The notes beneath the pieces are model-generated. The model did not search any database. It was not told where the DNA came from and was given only the letters and a program-made list of their open reading frames with translations. A stretch of DNA of 64,000 bases from Providencia sneebia DSM 19967 (GTDB taxonomy: Bacteria; Pseudomonadota; Gammaproteobacteria; Enterobacterales; Enterobacteriaceae): assembly GCF_000314895.2 (NCBI RefSeq), contig NZ_CM001773.1, positions 3,152,227-3,216,226 of the forward strand, written 5' to 3'. Of the stretch, positions 43,052 through 51,524 are shown one piece after another (within the stretch, counting starts at the first letter, position 1; every line of letters begins with the position of its first letter). Made by a program: the position numbers and the translations under genes.

Positions 43052-43788
43052 TATTTACCCCCTTTATTCTTCACAATATCAAGAACCCATGGACGATTAC
43101 GCTCAAGCAATAGGAGTTGATTGCGTAAACGAGCCAATGTTAAAGAAATAAATAAAAATAGGTAACCAAGAATGGCTAAACGTAATGGAGTACGCATTGC
43201 AGGATTAATACTTTGTTGCATTCTAGTTGATGGCTGATGGAGTGTATTCCACCATTCAACTGAGTAATGAATTATTGGCAAATTAATGACACCGATAAGA
43301 ACTAAAATTGCGGCAGCTTTACCTGCAATTCTTCTATCATCAAAAGCATGCCAAAGCGCAATAACACCAATATATAAAAATAGCAGAATAAGTTCGGATG
43401 TTAATCGCGCATCCCACACCCACCAAGCTCCCCACATAGGTTTACCCCATGTAGCGCCAGTAACTAAAGCAATAAAAGTAAAAACAGCCCCGATAGGTGC
43501 CATAGCTGCGATAGCGAGTTCAGCCACTTTCATTTGCCAAATCAACCCAATGAAAGCCACCATTGCCATGCTTGCATAAATCCCCATAGACCACATAGCA
43601 GCAGGAACATGAAGATACATAATCCGGTAACTATCACTTTGTTGATAATCTGTCGGCGCAAAACCAAATCCCCAGCTCCACCCAAGTGCTAAAAAAATAA
43701 CACTTAGAGCAATAAACCATGGCATAAGTTGTCCGCATAATCGATACAAGTTAACTGGAATAGCAAGTTGGTGAAGCCTTTTCCACAT
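43051..43788 (-). CDS. ccmC: Heme transporter/handling protein CcmC
   Basis: 245 residues, the same as E. coli CcmC. Six membrane helices, the WWD motif WGAWWVWDARLTSEL and flanking heme-ligand histidines (YLHVPAA, IHYSVEWWNTLHQ). Loads heme on CcmE. The start is ATG 43788 by homology (MWKxLHQLAIP); an upstream TTG at 43815 is in frame. It is the first gene of this ccm operon: ccmA and ccmB, which precede it in E. coli, are absent upstream. Confidence 0.95.
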   Translation of the reverse strand: MWKRLHQLAIPVNLYRLCGQLMPWFIALSVIFLALGWSWGFGFAPTDYQQSDSYRIMYLHVPAAMWSMGIYASMAMVAFIGLIWQMKVAELAIAAMAPIGAVFTFIALVTGATWGKPMWGAWWVWDARLTSELILLFLYIGVIALWHAFDDRRIAGKAAAILVLIGVINLPIIHYSVEWWNTLHQPSTRMQQSINPAMRTPLRLAILGYLFLFISLTLARLRNQLLLLERNRPWVLDIVKNKGGK

Positions 43789-43920
43789 ATTTAAAAAATC
43801 CCGAACTATATACAAGCAAACTTTAATATTGGTAATAATACCATATACGCACTATTAATAAGTCTATTGATTTGAGTCGAAATGTATATCTATGTATTTA
43901 AATTATATGGAACATCAAAA

Positions 43921-43941
43921 TAATGAGAATAGCTCTCATTA
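43921..43941. repeat. 8-bp perfect inverted repeat upstream of ccmC
   Basis: TAATGAGA and TCTCATTA flank ATAGC, 133 bp before ccmC. It may be a regulator site or a small hairpin (minus-strand tail TTTTG); its resemblance to a Fur box is only partial. Confidence 0.5.
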
Positions 43942-44211
43942 GTATCTCTATATTTATTTGAAAAATTTCATAAAAATAAATATAAACAATCCTAAAATGA
44001 ATATAAACCGCAATTAAAATCCAAGATAAACCATCTAAATATGACCACTGAGAATATGAAATCGTCCTCAGGTAAAAAACTATTAACGCCTTCATTTTAA
44101 TCAGCGTAAGCTACGCATGCTCATTGCTTACCATATAAAATAATTATTCATATAAATTAAATTGGCTACAATTGATTTAGCATATTGCTTATATACATTT
44201 TTACCAATAAA

Positions 44212-44242
44212 ATACAGCCCCATTATAACGGGGCTATTTAAC
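44212..44242. terminator. Orphan terminator-like hairpin
   Basis: AGCCCC (44216-44221) pairs with GGGGCT (44230-44235), followed by ATTTA; the minus-strand tail is TATTTTATT. No gene clearly ends here, though it insulates the ccm operon from upstream transcription. Confidence 0.6.
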
Positions 44243-44431
44243 TAAATAATATTATTTGGCAACCAATGTTTTATCACTCACTCAAAAGAAACTTAAGTGA
44301 AATTTCAATATTGGGTTTGTTTTACGATTTTTTAGCAATAATGGCTTGGAAAACTGACTTGTAGGGCTAACAGATAATACAATGGGTTAAAAGCGCTTAC
44401 ATTCAGAAAAATACAGTCATAAAGGGTTACT

Positions 44432-44647
44432 ATGTTCAAACACATTGAATTATTAATGAATGAACTATCAGAAAAAATTTCAGCCAATGCGCGATTTGTT
44501 GTGGTGCTTACGCTTGCTGTCACAACCACAATAACCACCATCACAATGAAATCTATTAATATTTATTTTATCACTGCCTTTGTATTTATTAGCATTTCTC
44601 TTTATTCACCTGAAATATATCGGTTTTTCATGAATAAATTAAAATAG
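44432..44647 (+). CDS. Small predicted membrane protein
   Basis: 71 residues with two hydrophobic segments (about 22-39 and 44-60) and a charged C-terminus (FFMNKLK). AAGGG lies about 9 nt before the ATG, and the frame is followed by a short AAAATAG/CTATTTT inverted repeat. No family recognised. Length and start signal make it plausible, but it could be a chance ORF. Confidence 0.45.
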   Translation: MFKHIELLMNELSEKISANARFVVVLTLAVTTTITTITMKSINIYFITAFVFISISLYSPEIYRFFMNKLK

Positions 44648-45183
44648 TTAACAACATAAACTCACTATTTTAATGAATTTTAACTCTAAATATGCAGACT
44701 TATGCTTAATGACAAATAAGGTAAACTATATTCGTTTTGTTTAACTTTATATTTAATAAAATGCCATTTTATTTATCCACTTAAAAAATGATATATAAAG
44801 CAACACATATTTTTTAATTGGAAAGCGTAAATCGATATGTAGCTATCAACAATCATATTGACATAATGAAAAACATTTGGCTATTTTATAACTTATTTAT
44901 ATAACATAAAAACTTACAATAATTACGCTATAGAAATAGTTAATGATTAATCAGAAAAATACAATACTAATTTACTTATAATAAAACATATAACTAGATT
45001 AATGTATAAAAACATCAATTGATTTTATTACTGTAAAGAAATTAAAAAATTGTCCGGAATTTAATAAAAAATAAAACCTAGCAATAATAATCTCTCTCTA
45101 TTTATATACTGTTTTATAGTAAAAATTAGCTAGCATATAAAATAATTGAATATGCTTACATTGAAAATATTGATAAAAATAAA
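44648..45183. other. AT-rich intergenic region
   Basis: 536 bp, no coding frame or repeat of note beyond the AAAATAG/CTATTTT repeat just after the small membrane-protein ORF. Confidence 0.35.
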
Positions 45184-45564
45184 CTAGTTACCATTAACTA
45201 CATTATCTTTTTCATTAATAGTTTTAAGAATTTTATCCTCAGACAAAGGCAACATGACTTTATAATACTTTAATATAGAATGTGCTTCTTTAACATCTAG
45301 CGCGCTAACATATACACGCTGAAAAAAATCAGATATAGAGATATTAAAAAAATTCAGAATAAGAATTAATGTTTCTATACCAATATGGCATACCCCACAT
45401 TCATAACGTGATATTTGTTGCTGAGATAGATTTAGTTTCTTTGCTAATTGCGTTCCTGTCATTGCACGAGCTTTACGTAATCGATAGATTTCAACACCAA
45501 TCATTTTGGCTATAATATCAGTATCAGCACTTTGTTGATTCATTGTATTTTTAGAAATACCCAT
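45184..45564 (-). CDS. MrpJ-family XRE-type HTH regulator
   Basis: 126 residues. The HTH reads MTGTQLAKKLNLSQQQISRYECG, and SQQQISRYE is the hallmark of MrpJ-type transcription factors, which in Proteus mirabilis repress flagellar genes and tune fimbriae. Normally such genes end fimbrial operons; this one stands alone, about 6 kb from the fimbrial operon at 51.5-56.5 kb. Start 45564 has GGAG 7 nt upstream; the TTG four codons before and a Met seven codons after are alternatives. The C-terminal 50 residues are unassigned. Confidence 0.85.
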   Translation of the reverse strand: MGISKNTMNQQSADTDIIAKMIGVEIYRLRKARAMTGTQLAKKLNLSQQQISRYECGVCHIGIETLILILNFFNISISDFFQRVYVSALDVKEAHSILKYYKVMLPLSEDKILKTINEKDNVVNGN

Positions 45565-45996
45565 ATTACACTCCAAATTAACAAATATAAGTTCTATATA
45601 TTAATATATTTTAAAACTAATTTACTGAATAGTTTCATCAAAATCAAACTTCAATAATTTTAAATTTTATCTATAAAAACACATTTTTTAACCATCATTT
45701 TTGTAACTCGTTATACTCTTCTTAAGGGTTTCAAGGGGTTTGCTTTAAATTCATTCTGCAAGCCTCTTATATACAACTAGATTATTTAACTAAAAAAATC
45801 ATATCATGATTATTAAATAAGAGCTAAAATGCTAATATTTATAAATATTCAATATCGAAAATAGGCATATACGCAGAAAAATCAAATGGAATAAGAAGAA
45901 GAGAGGATATTTTTCCTATTTAATGGCTATAGCCACATCACAGAAACGACATTAATAATAAAAAAGTAACAAATAAAACACAAGATGATAACATAA
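45565..45996. other. AT-rich intergenic region upstream of the MrpJ-like gene
   Basis: About 430 bp. A repeated AAGGGTTTC/AAGGGGTTT element occurs near 45723-45742; otherwise nothing stands out. Confidence 0.35.
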
Positions 45997-46031
45997 ATTA
46001 ACGCCATAGTATAAACCGCTAAGGCGTTAAT
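45997..46031 (-). terminator. Terminator of ugpQ
   Basis: ATTAACGCC/GGCGTTAAT, 9 bp, with a 17-nt loop about 27 nt beyond the ugpQ stop; weak T-tail. Confidence 0.65.
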
Positions 46032-46057
46032 AATATATTCCTTTTAATGCATTATAG

Positions 46058-46798
46058 TTAGCTTGTGAAATCAGGGCTAATAAGATCAATACAATCAGTA
46101 CAAATAGCATCAACCCCCCAGCCTAAAAGCTGTTTTGCACGAGAAGGATCATTAACTGTATATACAAGAATAGATAGACCCGCCTTTTTTAATATTTCAA
46201 CACGCTGCTGATCCAACAGTTCATGATTTAAATGAATCGAAATACAGCCAAGACGTATAACAAGTTCATACCAATCATCTCTCCATTCGTCTAATAATAA
46301 TCCTCTTGGTAACTCTGGCACTGCTTTTTTTGCGGATTCAAGCGCCTCGATTGAAAATGATGATAATAACGGAGCAACTTGACCATGCCATAATTCTTGA
46401 GCCATGAGTGAAACAACTTTACCTGTTTCGGTCTCCAAACCCGTGGTTGGTTTAATCTCAATATTTGCCATCATATTATACTGCTTACAACGCTCTGCAA
46501 CTTGAGAAAGTAATGGTAATTGCTCACCGATAAAATCGTCGCTATACCAACTTCCTGCATCAATCTTAACCAATTGATCCCAACTTAAATCACCCGCAAT
46601 ACCAGATGCATTACTCGTCCGATCAAGAGTATCATCATGTAATAAAAAAGCCTGCCCATCACTTGATAATTTCACATCAAATTCAATCATTTTGTGTCCA
46701 AAATGAGCCCCCATATCAATTGCCGCTAGCGTATTTTCGGGTGCTAATTTACCACCGCCTCGATGGGCAATGATTCTAGGATAAAGCCAATGATTCAT
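46058..46798 (-). CDS. ugpQ: Cytoplasmic glycerophosphodiester phosphodiesterase
   Basis: 246 residues against 247 in E. coli UgpQ and collinear with it. Hydrolyses glycerophosphodiesters to glycerol-3-phosphate and an alcohol. Conserved: [17 protein letters not shown] (catalytic His and metal-site Glu), [21 protein letters not shown] with the second His, NIEIKP and VYTVNDP. No signal peptide, as expected of UgpQ rather than GlpQ. The ugpBAEC transporter genes are not adjacent, so it is separated from its usual operon. Confidence 0.95.
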   Translation of the reverse strand: MNHWLYPRIIAHRGGGKLAPENTLAAIDMGAHFGHKMIEFDVKLSSDGQAFLLHDDTLDRTSNASGIAGDLSWDQLVKIDAGSWYSDDFIGEQLPLLSQVAERCKQYNMMANIEIKPTTGLETETGKVVSLMAQELWHGQVAPLLSSFSIEALESAKKAVPELPRGLLLDEWRDDWYELVIRLGCISIHLNHELLDQQRVEILKKAGLSILVYTVNDPSRAKQLLGWGVDAICTDCIDLISPDFTS

Positions 46799-47063
46799 AT
46801 ATTTTGTCCATTTTTGTTACTAAATACAGGTATACATCTAACTAAAATCTATTTCAAGAATAGTGGATATTTTATTATGGCTTAATATTCTACATAAAAA
46901 AAATCACCTTAAATCAAAACAAACAATTACATCCTCATGATTAAAATTACCTGAATATTAATCATAATCACACTTTTTAATATTTATATGTCTAGTCCTA
47001 GTTAACAATGCTTTTTACGTCTATATTAGCTATTCTAAGTGGCTTAGATTTTAGGTGGGTTTT

Positions 47064-47651
47064 GTGAAGATACAATTACTAACAACTGATAATTACAAAA
47101 AAATGCCATGGAAAAATGGCCAAGGCAGCACACTAGAAATAGCTCGAAACCACGGTGAAGGGTTAGATGATTTTGATTGGCGAGTCTCAATAGCCGATGT
47201 TAATTCCGCCGGCAGTTTTTCATTTTTTCCAAATAAAAAACGCATTATTGGCGTTTTAGATGGAACAGGATTAATTTTACACATTGATAAACAAAATCCA
47301 CAGACACTAAATCAAAAAGAATTTTTAGCCTTTCATGGCGAAAATAAGGTCTTTGCTGAATTATTAAATGAACCAATCCGTGACTTTAATTTAATCTATA
47401 ATCCAGATAAATATGCAGCACGGTTACAATGGCAAAATATCTCATCCGTAGCACCATGGGTGAGCGATGCTAATTATATTTTAGTTTTCAATACGATGGA
47501 AAATCTAAAACTTGACATTAATAACACGTCTTATGAATTAAAATATTTTGACACCATATTAATTCAAAATGACAATCAATCAATACAAATTATACCAGAG
47601 CTCAATACTGAAAATTATAATTTTGGTATTATTGAGCTATTTCTAAAATAG
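47064..47651 (+). CDS. Ves/HutD-family cupin protein
   Basis: 195 residues. HutD/Ves signature parts are seen: KMPWKNGQGSTLEIA near the start, DFDWRVSIADVNSAGSFSFFPNKKRIIGVLDG and FHGENKVFAEL. Structures of the family are bicupins; HutD accompanies histidine-utilisation genes, and E. coli Ves is a cold-linked protein of unclear role. No hut genes are near. The start is taken as GTG 47064, preceded by AGGTGGG at good spacing; a GTG at 47055 is in frame. Confidence 0.85.
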   Translation: MKIQLLTTDNYKKMPWKNGQGSTLEIARNHGEGLDDFDWRVSIADVNSAGSFSFFPNKKRIIGVLDGTGLILHIDKQNPQTLNQKEFLAFHGENKVFAELLNEPIRDFNLIYNPDKYAARLQWQNISSVAPWVSDANYILVFNTMENLKLDINNTSYELKYFDTILIQNDNQSIQIIPELNTENYNFGIIELFLK

Positions 47652-47674
47652 CTTATCTCATCCTGTTAATACAT

Positions 47675-47712
47675 TTTTTTATAGAAAATTGTAGGAAGTA
47701 TTCTATAAAAAA
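47675..47712. terminator. 12-bp hairpin after the Ves/HutD gene
   Basis: TTTTTTATAGAA (47675-47686) pairs perfectly with TTCTATAAAAAA (47701-47712), loop 14 nt. AU-rich, so modest stability; could act in either direction. Confidence 0.6.
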
Positions 47713-47807
47713 TAGCTAATTTAGGTGGTTGAGATACAAAATATAAAGCGGGCTTCAAAAGTTTATTAAAATATTACACCTAAAAACCCGCTCACGAATA
47801 ATTGATA

Positions 47808-48035
47808 TTATCCTTTTTTAATTTGCATGCGCCATTGAGCATCTGCTATTTGCTCAAACTCAATCACTTCATGCCCTTCTTCTGCTGCCCAACGAGGAAT
47901 ATTCTCTGTTGCTTGCGCGCAATCATATTCAATAATAAGCAAATCACCTGAATCCATTGTTGCTATCGCTTTTTTAGCTTCAATCAATGGAAATGGACAT
48001 AAATGCCCACATGTATCTAATTTAACTGTGTTCAT
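47808..48035 (-). CDS. tsuB: TusA/SirA-like sulfur carrier, YeeD (TsuB) type
   Basis: 75 residues, like E. coli YeeD. The CPFPLIEAKKAI motif carries the sulfur-accepting cysteine; EYDCAQATENIPRWAAEEGHEV follows closely the YeeD pattern. It is encoded directly after the YeeE-type transporter; in known pairs TsuB is required for thiosulfate uptake through TsuA and can degrade thiosulfate. Start 48035 has GTGAG about 8 nt upstream; a GTG at 48047 overlaps the tsuA stop and is possible. Confidence 0.92.
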   Translation of the reverse strand: MNTVKLDTCGHLCPFPLIEAKKAIATMDSGDLLIIEYDCAQATENIPRWAAEEGHEVIEFEQIADAQWRMQIKKG

Positions 48036-48043
48036 TTTATTTC

Positions 48044-49096
48044 TCACTTTTTAGCATATTGAGGACGAATAATCGTAAAGTAGCTAACAATCCAACTACC
48101 AATTACAATACATGGGATAAATACCCAGCCTTGCCACGAGAACCAAGCTGTATTAACGAGTGTATTTCCTAACGTACACCCCCCCGCTAAACCGCTACCA
48201 ATCCCCATTAATAAACCACCCGCTAAGCTTCTTATTAGAACGGAAAAACCTGGATTACGAAATTTAAATTCTCGGCTTCCTTTTGCAGCAATAAGTGACC
48301 CTGCAAAAATTCCGATAAGCAAATAACCCGCCCAATTAAAAAACTTCAAATTACCTTCTGTTACTAAAGCGTAAAATTGTGCACTAGGACCACTAATTCC
48401 TAATCCGCCAATACGCCCATCGGATAAACTTGAAGGCCAAGCTAATAAAGCAATAAATCCAATAATGATTGCTGTAATAAAAGGATGCCATCTAGCTTCA
48501 AAAAGTATATGAGCCAGACCTGTTCTCTTCGCTTTCATTTTAGGTATTTTAACGGCTGATGATCTTTTAAGATGCCTAAAAACCAATAAGCCAGTAATAA
48601 CAATCAAGATTAAAATCGCAATATAAGGTGGGATATTAAACGTCTGAGTAATTGTTCCATTATCTAATTTAGGTGAAGTAATCGGTTGAAATGCACTTTT
48701 TAATAAAGGCTGTCTAATCCACCAACTAGCAATAATAAACCCAATCACAGCTAAAATACTTCCAATTAGCCCTTCAGCAGCACGGTAATAAGCGCCTGTA
48801 GAGCAAGAACCCGCACACCCCATACCGGCACCAAATAAAACGCCACCAACAATAGTTGCTAACCACGGAAAAGCATCAGTTGGTATTTTGGCAAGACCAA
48901 AATGCGAAAAAGTGAATAGCCCAACGCTCTGAATAGATATAACAATAAGGATAGCAATAAACATTCTACCATCTCGAAATAGATAGAGATCGCGCAATCC
49001 CCCTGCCATACAGAATCGTCCGCGTTGCATTGCAAAGCCAAGAAGAATTCCTAAAAAAAGGCCGGATAGATGAGATAAACTTACCATAAACATCAT
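48044..49096 (-). CDS. tsuA: Thiosulfate transporter, YeeE/TsuA type
   Basis: 350 residues and about nine to ten membrane segments, similar to E. coli YeeE (352). Conserved cysteines lie in MQRGRFCMAGGLRD, GCAGSCSTG and GGCTLGNTL, which form the thiosulfate relay described for TsuA. Several ATGs (49096, 49093, 49087) follow an AGGA, so the exact start is uncertain by a few residues. Operon with tsuB. A two-copy 19-bp direct repeat lies just upstream and may be an operator. Confidence 0.92.
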   Translation of the reverse strand: MMFMVSLSHLSGLFLGILLGFAMQRGRFCMAGGLRDLYLFRDGRMFIAILIVISIQSVGLFTFSHFGLAKIPTDAFPWLATIVGGVLFGAGMGCAGSCSTGAYYRAAEGLIGSILAVIGFIIASWWIRQPLLKSAFQPITSPKLDNGTITQTFNIPPYIAILILIVITGLLVFRHLKRSSAVKIPKMKAKRTGLAHILFEARWHPFITAIIIGFIALLAWPSSLSDGRIGGLGISGPSAQFYALVTEGNLKFFNWAGYLLIGIFAGSLIAAKGSREFKFRNPGFSVLIRSLAGGLLMGIGSGLAGGCTLGNTLVNTAWFSWQGWVFIPCIVIGSWIVSYFTIIRPQYAKK

Positions 49097-49118
49097 TCCT
49101 GTTGAAAAATGGCCATTC

Positions 49119-49155
49119 TACTATATTTATGTGTCCTTACTATATTTATGTGCCC
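49119..49155. repeat. Two-copy 19-bp direct repeat upstream of tsuA
   Basis: TACTATATTTATGTG followed by T/C and CC occurs at 49119 and again at 49138. Head-to-tail copies 19 bp apart, 23-59 bp before the tsuA start, suggest tandem operator sites or a local duplication of the promoter. Confidence 0.75.
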
Positions 49156-49692
49156 ATTTTTAGATAATTATCAAATAATAACCTAATATCAATACATTCA
49201 ACAAACTCATAATACAAGAGTAAAATAAGACTATTATCTTACAGAGTTAATATTAAAACGCGGCATTTAGATTTTATATTTACCATTTATCAAAAATACA
49301 ACATTAAATATTAATCATTAATTAAAAATACAGAATGATAGCTAGTTATTTAAACTAAGTAAAAGAGTATTTAATCCACATAATATATTCAGCCATTATT
49401 TAATACACTTTATTCAGGTCAATATAATTTATATCCAATTTTCAAAATACAATAATACGCAATATAACATTTAATCTATTTAAAATAAAATCGCATAATT
49501 ATTATACATTATCTCCTTCTCTATGAGGCTAGTATAAATTGCCCCAATTGGATAAAACTAAATAGATAATTTTCTATATTATTAACTTTCTAGTGGGTAT
49601 GATAAAATCAGGATATTATCATCACTAGAAGCTAAAAATATTTCTAATTTTGATATTAACTTAAATACGCTAAAGAAATTATTGCTTTTTAT
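49156..49692. other. AT-rich intergenic region between tsuA and marC
   Basis: About 540 bp with no supported gene or RNA. Promoters of the two divergent units should lie at its ends. Confidence 0.35.
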
Positions 49693-49711
49693 GATAATCA
49701 TAATGATAAGA
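49693..49711. promoter_or_regulatory. Fur-like box overlapping the marC translation start region
   Basis: GATAATCATAATGATAAGA matches about 14 of 19 positions of the Fur consensus and ends 7 bp before the marC start, overlapping its Shine-Dalgarno. The extreme proximity to the ATG makes the assignment tentative. Confidence 0.4.
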
Positions 49712-49718
49712 GGTGGTT

Positions 49719-50378
49719 ATGTTTGAATTATTAACTGCAATTGGTCTAGGATTAGCGGTATTGATCCCTTTATCAAACCCACTCACAACAGTTGCTCTAT
49801 TCCTTGGATTATCAGGCAACATGACCATTGCCGCTCGTCAAAAAACAATAAAAATGACCCCTGTTTATGTTTTTTTTATCATGTTAGTCTCATGGTATTC
49901 AGGACAAGCCATTATGAATACTTTTGGTGTCACAGTTCCAGGGCTTAGAATTGCAGGTGGCTTTATTGTTGCGTACATCGGCTTTAGGATGTTATTTCCA
50001 GATAATGTAAAACAATCCAATAATGATAGTAAAGAAGCTATTGATAATGCATCAAGTGTCGCATTTGTTCCGCTAGCAATGCCTAGTACGGCAGGACCAG
50101 GAACAATTGCAATGATTATTAGTATGGCTTCTTCCGCATTAACAAACGAACACTCTTATCCACATTGGGTAATTATTGTCGCGCCACCACTTGTCTTTAT
50201 TATTTTTTCTATCATTTTATGGGCATGCTTAAAAAGCTCAAATATTATTATGAAGTTTTTTGGTAAAAGTGGTATTGATGCAATATCAAGACTGATGGGA
50301 TTTTTATTGGTCTGCATGGGCGTCCAATTCATCATTACAGGCATAGGTGAGCTAACCCGTTCAGGTTTTTTTAATTAA
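49719..50378 (+). CDS. MarC-family inner-membrane protein
   Basis: 219 residues, about six membrane segments. UPF0056/MarC signature [17 protein letters not shown] and [20 protein letters not shown], plus [19 protein letters not shown] near the end. AGAGGTGG lies directly before the ATG at 49719; the GTG at 49713 is within the Shine-Dalgarno. MarC was once thought linked to multiple antibiotic resistance, but its function is not established. No mar regulators adjacent. Ends at a strong terminator. Confidence 0.9.
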   Translation: MFELLTAIGLGLAVLIPLSNPLTTVALFLGLSGNMTIAARQKTIKMTPVYVFFIMLVSWYSGQAIMNTFGVTVPGLRIAGGFIVAYIGFRMLFPDNVKQSNNDSKEAIDNASSVAFVPLAMPSTAGPGTIAMIISMASSALTNEHSYPHWVIIVAPPLVFIIFSIILWACLKSSNIIMKFFGKSGIDAISRLMGFLLVCMGVQFIITGIGELTRSGFFN

Positions 50379-50417
50379 ATACCCACAATAAGTAAAATGT
50401 CAGGTCTACTTTTACGA

Positions 50418-50468
50418 TTAACCCACTGAAATTATAATTTAAATAATTTCAGTGGGTTAATTTATTAA
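50418..50468 (+). terminator. Terminator of marC
   Basis: Perfect 17-bp stem (50418-50434 with 50444-50460) and an ATTTATTAATT tail. Confidence 0.9.
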
Positions 50469-50527
50469 TTATTATGATATACATTCATCATGTCTAAATG
50501 TTGCAAAGAGAAAAACATCACTTCATA

Positions 50528-50659
50528 CTACATAAATATCGCATTTATCACTAAAGCACAACTAGCTATATGGTTAACCAAAGAAATAGGCGAATCAGTA
50601 AATATAACATTAAAAATACCAAGATATCCCATGAATGGGACAAATGAAAATGCTGCCAT
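50528..50659 (-). CDS. Possible 43-residue hydrophobic small protein
   Basis: ATG 50659 has GAGG about 9 nt upstream; the product has two hydrophobic stretches (FSFVPFMGYLGIFNVIF and ASCALVINAIF). The frame is open about 14 codons further upstream, also hydrophobic (VFITLLLRFG), so it could be a fragment of a longer lost gene. No family recognised. The surrounding 50469-51006 holds nothing else convincing. Confidence 0.25.
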   Translation of the reverse strand: MAAFSFVPFMGYLGIFNVIFTDSPISLVNHIASCALVINAIFM

Positions 50660-51006
50660 ACCAAACCTCAATAATAATGTAATAAACACCAACTCAAAGA
50701 GTTAATTAAATCAGTATCCGTGTCAATAGTATTTATGAAATAGCCCATATAATTACAAATTTTATATCGACATAAAATACTGACAGATTCTTTATAAAAC
50801 ATAATAATATGCTTTACACATGAATATACGATTTAAACCAAATAGCGATAAAATATCAGGTTAATTTGTAATAAAAAGTAATTTTAAATGGAAAAACGGC
50901 AGATTTTCCATATTATGGGAATCGTTATACAGGCATTAATAAGATATCTTACCCTAAATTTATGCCGTTACCCACTTTTGTATATCAGCGAGAGGTTTAT
51001 ATAAAT

Positions 51007-51432
51007 ATGTTAAATTATGCAATAAAACCAATAGAAGATACAGTTGGATACATGGCAACCTGCCGCGATTTACCTGAATTTGCCTCCGCGGGAGATACAA
51101 TTGAAGATTTAATACAACACTCTGTAGAAGCTCTACTTGTAGCATTGGATATTTACATAAATGAAGGTATCCCTATTCCTTTACCATCAAAAATAGAGCA
51201 GAATGAACAGCTTATTCGTTTATCTGGTATGATTTTCGCAAAAGTTTACTTACACAATTCATTACTCCAATCTAATATTTCTAAATCAGAATTCAAAAAG
51301 CGTTTAAATATCTCTGATGAAGACCTGCAACAACTATTCAATATTACCTATAACACTAAATGGGAACAACTTGAGCGAGCATTTGATATTATTGGCAAAA
51401 AGCTGTCAATCTCGGTTAGTGATAAAAACTAA
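51007..51432 (+). CDS. HicB-like antitoxin-type protein without HicA
   Basis: 141 residues. The N-terminal HicB fold shows MLNYAIKPIEDTVGYMATCRDLPEFASAGDT and a helix EALLVALDIYI; the C-terminal part has an HTH-like SKSEFKKRLNISDEDLQQLFNI. HicB proteins neutralise HicA RNases and repress their own operon. No hicA was found: the 120 bp upstream hold only short frames. It may be a solitary regulator. The start at 51007 has GAGAGG about 11 nt upstream; an ATG at 50962 would add 15 residues outside the domain. Confidence 0.78.
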   Translation: MLNYAIKPIEDTVGYMATCRDLPEFASAGDTIEDLIQHSVEALLVALDIYINEGIPIPLPSKIEQNEQLIRLSGMIFAKVYLHNSLLQSNISKSEFKKRLNISDEDLQQLFNITYNTKWEQLERAFDIIGKKLSISVSDKN

Positions 51433-51476
51433 ATAGAAAAATATAACGTTTAATTCTGTATTAGCAAATAAAAATA

Positions 51477-51512
51477 AAGTCATCACCAATATAAAGATTA
51501 AGGTGATGACTT
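51477..51512. terminator. Terminator of the fimbrial operon (shared with HicB-like gene)
   Basis: Perfect 11-bp stem AAGTCATCACC/GGTGATGACTT, loop 14 nt; the minus-strand tail TTATTTTTATTTG follows the adhesin gene. Confidence 0.85.
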
Positions 51513-51524
51513 CAATTATTATAA

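Larger units (their letters stand above)
43789..44431. other. Region upstream of ccmC, no ccmAB
   Basis: 643 bp without ccmB or ccmA or recognisable remnants. It contains a perfect 8-bp dyad TAATGAGA/TCTCATTA (43921-43941) and a terminator-like hairpin at 44212-44242. It presumably holds the ccmC promoter. Confidence 0.5.

Noticed and set aside
50490..50705. 71-codon plus-strand frame
   Set aside because: No Shine-Dalgarno and no domain-like pattern; it overlaps a slightly better minus-strand micro-ORF.
50880..51006. hicA toxin gene upstream of the HicB-like gene
   Set aside because: Only frames of 20-40 codons without the HicA Gly-Ser-His pattern are present.
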